Source: Panagrolaimus kolymaensis
Taxonomy: Eukaryota; Nematoda; Chromadorea; Rhabditida; Panagrolaimidae
Assembly: GCA_028622995.1 (NCBI GenBank)
Contig: JAJQJQ010000021.1
Location: forward strand, 2,542,001 to 2,606,000
DNA length: 64,000 bases
Direction of reading: 5' to 3'
The position numbers and the translations under genes are program-made. The notes beneath the pieces were generated by a model. The model saw only the letters and a program-made list of their open reading frames with translations. It did not search any database and was not told where the DNA came from. Every line of letters starts with the position of its first letter. Positions within the stretch are counted from its first letter, which is position 1. Of the stretch, positions 59,701-64,000 are shown one piece after another.

Positions 59701-62700
59701 ATTGATACATTTCGATGCAGTTTTAACTTACATTGATTAACTTTCCTTTTTTCATTTTACAAAAACAAAAATCAAAAAACCTAAAATATGAAACACAGTT
59801 TTTAATTAAATAGAAATAATGGTATTCAGTTTTTTTAATCAGAAAAACTCAAATCAAATCAGTTTTATAATGTACCCTATAAATTTGGGATGACAAATAA
59901 AAATTTGTTACAAATTCATAAAGTTCAGTTTTAATAAATGTGGAAGAACAGTTTTATAAAAAAAATTATTTAAAGAAAATTAAAATGTCTGTGTAATTTC
60001 TGCAAGACATAATTCCCATCTACAGTTTATTTTTTCCCAAATCCTTTTTAACCTAATCATTAATACCAAGATTATGGTTTTGTACCAGTTTTTTTATTGA
60101 CTCATTTCCTCTTACATTTTTCTCAAAGAAAAAACTTAACCTAACAAAAAGTTAGGCTGTTTGTTATGACATTTTTTTGTAATCGTAATTTTAATGTCAC
60201 TTGAAACATGCGTGTTTGAGGTAATAAAAACATTACAATTTTTAAACAATAAATACATACATAATTATAGGAAATTAAAGAAAGAAAAAAATACGTACCG
60301 GTGCAAAGTATTTAATAATTTTTACGTCGTTATTTCCCTTTTTTTTAAACGTTTAAAACACTCTTTTTTTAAGGAAAATTACAGTAATTTTGTAGTTTTA
60401 AGATTTTTGAGTGTTTTCTTTGGCGAAAGTTTCACCATAATTTTAATAAAAACAGTTTGTAGTTCTTTTAGAAACTCGTAATACTTAAAAAAAAGTTGCA
60501 AAAGTATTAAAGAAAAAACATCTGTTTTCAGTTTATTTCTTGATTTTTTAAAAATGGTATTCAAAATACTTTCTTAAAAGAAAACAACTTGACACAGTTT
60601 TTTTTGTCTAAATTGATTTCTTTAAAAACTAGCAGTTTACTTTCCCCAAACTCTAACTTGAGTTTTATAAAACTTTAAGACAATAAAAAGCGGTATGCAG
60701 TTAAAAGATAAAACAAACATTCCTGATTGAAGCGAAAAGGCGCAGTTAATAATATCTACAAAATAATATTCTAATTCATGCTTGCAATTTTACTATATAT
60801 TTTTTCTTCTCAATTATCAGTTTTTTAATAATAAAAAAATGAAAGAAAAAACTAAACAAAAATAGAAATTCCATTAATATTATTCTAATTTATTGCGAGT
60901 GCGTATCATTGATGATGATGACTCATACCTCCCGAATGAATTTTATGTATTCCCGCAATGTTTTATTCTGTCTATCAAAAACTTTCTCATACAAGAAATT
61001 TTTTTTATTCTTCGATGTAAAAAAAAAGAAGAAAAATGGTTTATCTTTTATTTTCATCTCTTTTTTTTTGCGATGTTTTTGAAATGCAAATTTGTGGCAT
61101 GCCATAACTACCAAAAACTTTAAGCGATAAAAAATATTTAGAAAAGTAAAACTTAAAATAAATTACTTGATGTCATTAATAGGACTTCGACTGCGATCAG
61201 TTTTTTAAATCCTAATCTGCGCTTTCATCGTGACAGTTTAAAAAAAATAAATAAATACAATCAACTTTTAGTGTTACCAATATCCCATCGTGTTATGTCA
61301 AGTTTCAGTTTTTTTTCCAAATCCATATGATTGTCTCAATACAGAATGAATAACAGTTTTTTTTTGTAATATGAATGGGCTTTGAGATGGGTTACCCTTT
61401 TTTTCTGCAAAAATTTCATTAAACTTTTGCATTTTCTTTTTACTTTAATTTTAACATTTTTCTTTATTTTATTTTTTTCAAGATAAAAATTTTAATTTGA
61501 TAATTGCAAAAAACAAAAACAAAACAAAAAAATTGGTAAATTCCGGTAATTTTGCCAGCTAAAGTCTTTTCCTGTTTTTTTTGCAGGCTCAAAATAAAAA
61601 TAATACAACTTCGTGGGTTCTAAGTTTTTCTAATACCTTTTTAGAAAAATGATGTTCTTTTTACTTTGTTCATTTGAGTTTTTTTTTGATTCACAAAAAC
61701 AAAAACATGTTTGTATTTTTTTAAATCTTCTTCTTTTTTTGACATGAGCTCATTTATTTAATAGTTAGTAAAGTTACGTCTTAAAAAAATAAGATATAAT
61801 TATTTTTTGCCATTCATAAAAATATTGAGTGGTGGTACAATACAGTTTAGAAAAAAATGAAAAGAATGCAAGAGAGAAATTTGTGCAAAATTTTTGAAAC
61901 TTTGTACATAAAAAAATCGTCAAAAAACAAGCACATTTTATTTTTACTTTTAAATAAAAAATTTCAGTAAATTTCTTTAATGCAATAATTTACTGGTTAA
62001 GAAATTAATTGGTTCTTTTCTGAAAGATCCCGAATGATACGGGAACAACCAGTTTTATGTTTCTTATTAATATATAACAGTTTAAAATTTAAAAATGCCA
62101 AAAACTTTCTGATAATTTTATAAATTATTGAAAATTTAATGTTGACCGCTTGAGTTTATATTTGTGCATTTATAATTAATGTACTGTTAATCCGCTTCAG
62201 TTTTTAATTTTAAATTTATCAAAATTTTCTCCACAATTTTATTAATCCACACGCGTACAACAAATCCAGTTTTTAATTTATTCTTACCGTTAATCAATAC
62301 TGTTTTCGAAGTTGCTCAGTTAAATAAAAAAAGTTTGCAAACTTCGAGCAAAATATCTTTGATCGCAAAAAAAAAAAAAAAGATTTAAAAATTCAGCCTT
62401 TTTGAACGTCAGTTTAAAAACAAAAATGATAAATCTTTAAAATAAAATTAATTTTAATAAAGTTGATCTCAGTCAACAACACTCTTCAGTTTAAAGACAC
62501 AGTTAAAACAAAAGTTTGAAAGGACAAAAAAAATTTTCTCTTTTAAATATTTTTGAAAATAAATTCAGTTTTTTTATTAGAATAATAAAGGACTATAAGT
62601 ATGGTTATTTAGCCCGCATGTCAGTTTTATTTTTTCTTGTAATATTTCTTAAACTTTTTTTCGTGACTTTTCGATCATTATAAATTTTTTCGTCTTCTTT

Positions 62701-64000
62701 TTTTACGTGTTTTTACTGTAGAAAGTTTCATTTTTGCACGCACGAAATCACATTTTTTATACCAAGATTCAAACTATTTTATGCGTATTTTACATTCAAA
62801 AAAATCATTAACGAAAACGGCTCCAATTTTCACAGTATTGGTTGGTCACAATGTCGTCTATTAGTTCAAATAATCGCAAGTTTAATCACGTTTTCTCAAC
62901 GTCGTTAGCTTTTTTAGACAGACAAACAAAGTTTCAGACGATGAATAAAAATCATTTGAATTCTTTACACTTTATTTTTATTTTATGCCCTAAATTCCAT
63001 TACCACGTGTAAGTAATTCTTTTCAATATCTTTTTCCATTGGACGACATCGGCGGTGGTGGTCCCGGGTTTGTCATCATTCATCCATCCATTATGAGAGA
63101 GAGGATGGGGTCATAAAAGTGTAAAATGTGATGATATTTTGATGAGAAAAAAATGTTATGACAAATCACAACAAGCAGTTTTTATTTATTTGATTGTGTC
63201 TTGTCTTTTTTCGTTGTTCGCCTCCTTCTTTTTGTCAAATGACCTTTTTGATTTTTCTTTGTACTTTTTTTTGTTGAATGAAACCAAAAATAAAAAACCG
63301 TTTTAGTTAATTTTTTTCTTCGCGGAAAAAAAATGATAAAAATAGAATCACAAAAAAAGGAAATGATGATGATGACCATTATAGTTTGAAGTCGTTTTGT
63401 GGAATAAATACAAACAGAAACAGTTTTTAATTGAATTGAAAGTTTAGCAAAAAGGATGACAGTTTTTAAAATTAATATATACCTTCAAAGAGTTGGTGAT
63501 TTACAGTTTAAAAAATAAAAAAATATTTCTTTTAACAATGATGTCGCTCCTGCTCAGTTTAAAAACATTTATTTATTTAAATAATTCAATACTTCAAATA
63601 AACTATTTGCAACACAGCAAAAAAAGCCTTCAGTTATTATCATAAAAAAATTTATCGTTAAAATTACGTTGGAATTTTTTGCAATGCATCATGGAATAAA
63701 TGATCTCAGTTTTTTACAATCAAAAAAAAATTTACTTCCATTCAAACTTTCAAGAATTAAAGCGGCTTTAAATTTTATAAGATTATTCTTTTTTAAACAC
63801 CTTTTTAACAGTTTTAAAAGCTTTTGTGCCAACATTGTTTTAATCCAAGAAATTTACGACGACATATGTACATTGTTTAATGAAATCTCCCAATATATTT
63901 CTAATTCCAAAGTAACAAAATTACCTACATTTTTTTGATTACGACAAAAATTTGACTACGAGTCAATTAAAAATATAAATGTATTTATGTTTTAAAAATT
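56780..64000 (+). repeat. Dense one-orientation CAGTT(T/A) motif array, right domain
   Basis: The same motif, orientation and spacing as on the left: for example 61234, 62277, and a run near 63421-63706. Variable GC-richer stretches lie directly before copies (about 61214-61233, 62257-62276). It begins abruptly just past the start of ESCO and continues to the window edge. No convincing gene lies inside apart from a possible exon at 57125-57373. Two GC-richer spots are unexplained: about 59213-59275, with a CACTCT/AGAGTG hairpin, and about 63044-63072. Confidence 0.87.
57125..57373 (-). CDS. Possible isolated exon, single-membrane-span protein, unknown
   Basis: On the minus strand a TTTAG acceptor at 57374 is followed by about 82 open codons of normal composition (TSKKSHEIYLFRENPTPEVVDVGE), then a hydrophobic stretch (FNFAIISILATT) and a basic end. 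No ATG starts it, so an upstream exon would have to lie in the right-hand desert. A donor-like GTTTAA occurs near its end. The GC-richer codons contrast with the surrounding A/T array. The family is not recognised, and it may be spurious. Confidence 0.3.
   Translation of the reverse strand, partial: RLTAAASQATSKKSHEIYLFRENPTPEVVDVGEIKLKFFKGYPKFNFAIISILATTISSSNFFFAGYEALKKYKQEKFKTVF

Noticed and set aside
1..64000. tRNA, rRNA or spliced-leader RNA genes
   Set aside because: I found no B-box-like GGTTCGANNCC with a matching cloverleaf and no recognisable rRNA or SL sequence. A tRNAscan or Infernal run would be decisive.

Overview
This is eukaryotic, AT-rich DNA from a nematode. The evidence is a nematode-type serpentine chemoreceptor, a DEG/ENaC channel, a HIM-3/HTP-like HORMA protein, and introns of about 50 bp ending in TTTTAG or TTTTCAG. 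I cannot name the species. All gene models were spliced by eye from GT-AG junctions and checked for phase. Except for the broken channel gene and the gene running off the left edge, the coding lengths sum to whole codons.

Layout. Left flank, about 1-24.2 kb: few genes. It holds the prodomain exon of a TGF-beta/BMP-type ligand (-), a DTD-YIPF5 chimeric gene (-), a peroxisomal ECH1 (+) and an EGF-like transmembrane protein (-). Core, about 26.7-56.5 kb: dense genes with short introns. In order these are a small unknown protein (-), a HORMA meiotic-axis protein (-), DTD1 (-) head to head with YIPF5 (+), then PIH1D1, LDHD, a serpentine GPCR and a lysine-rich secreted protein (all +), a protein kinase (-), VPS54 (-), a DEG/ENaC channel (+) nested in a 6.7-kb VPS54 intron, and an ESCO cohesin acetyltransferase (-). 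Right flank, about 56.8-64 kb: almost no genes.

Main signal. Both flanks, including introns and intergenic DNA, are filled with a short motif, CAGTT(T/A), repeated roughly every 40-100 bp and nearly always on the + strand whatever the direction of the gene. Each copy is usually preceded directly by about 20-25 bp of GC-richer, non-repeated sequence. The core is almost free of it. This looks like a repeat-plus-variable-payload array, and small-RNA genes or a germline chromatin signal are the ideas I would test first.

Other highlights. There are four foldback hAT-like elements, each with an 8-bp target duplication and its own short internal word. One sits inside the first transmembrane segment of the DEG/ENaC gene and carries another within it. 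DTD1 and YIPF5, which lie head to head in the core, have an in-frame, intact fusion copy about 20 kb away, in an island free of the CAGTT motif. The HORMA and ESCO genes both act in meiotic or sister-chromatid biology. VPS54 and YIPF5 both act in Golgi trafficking.
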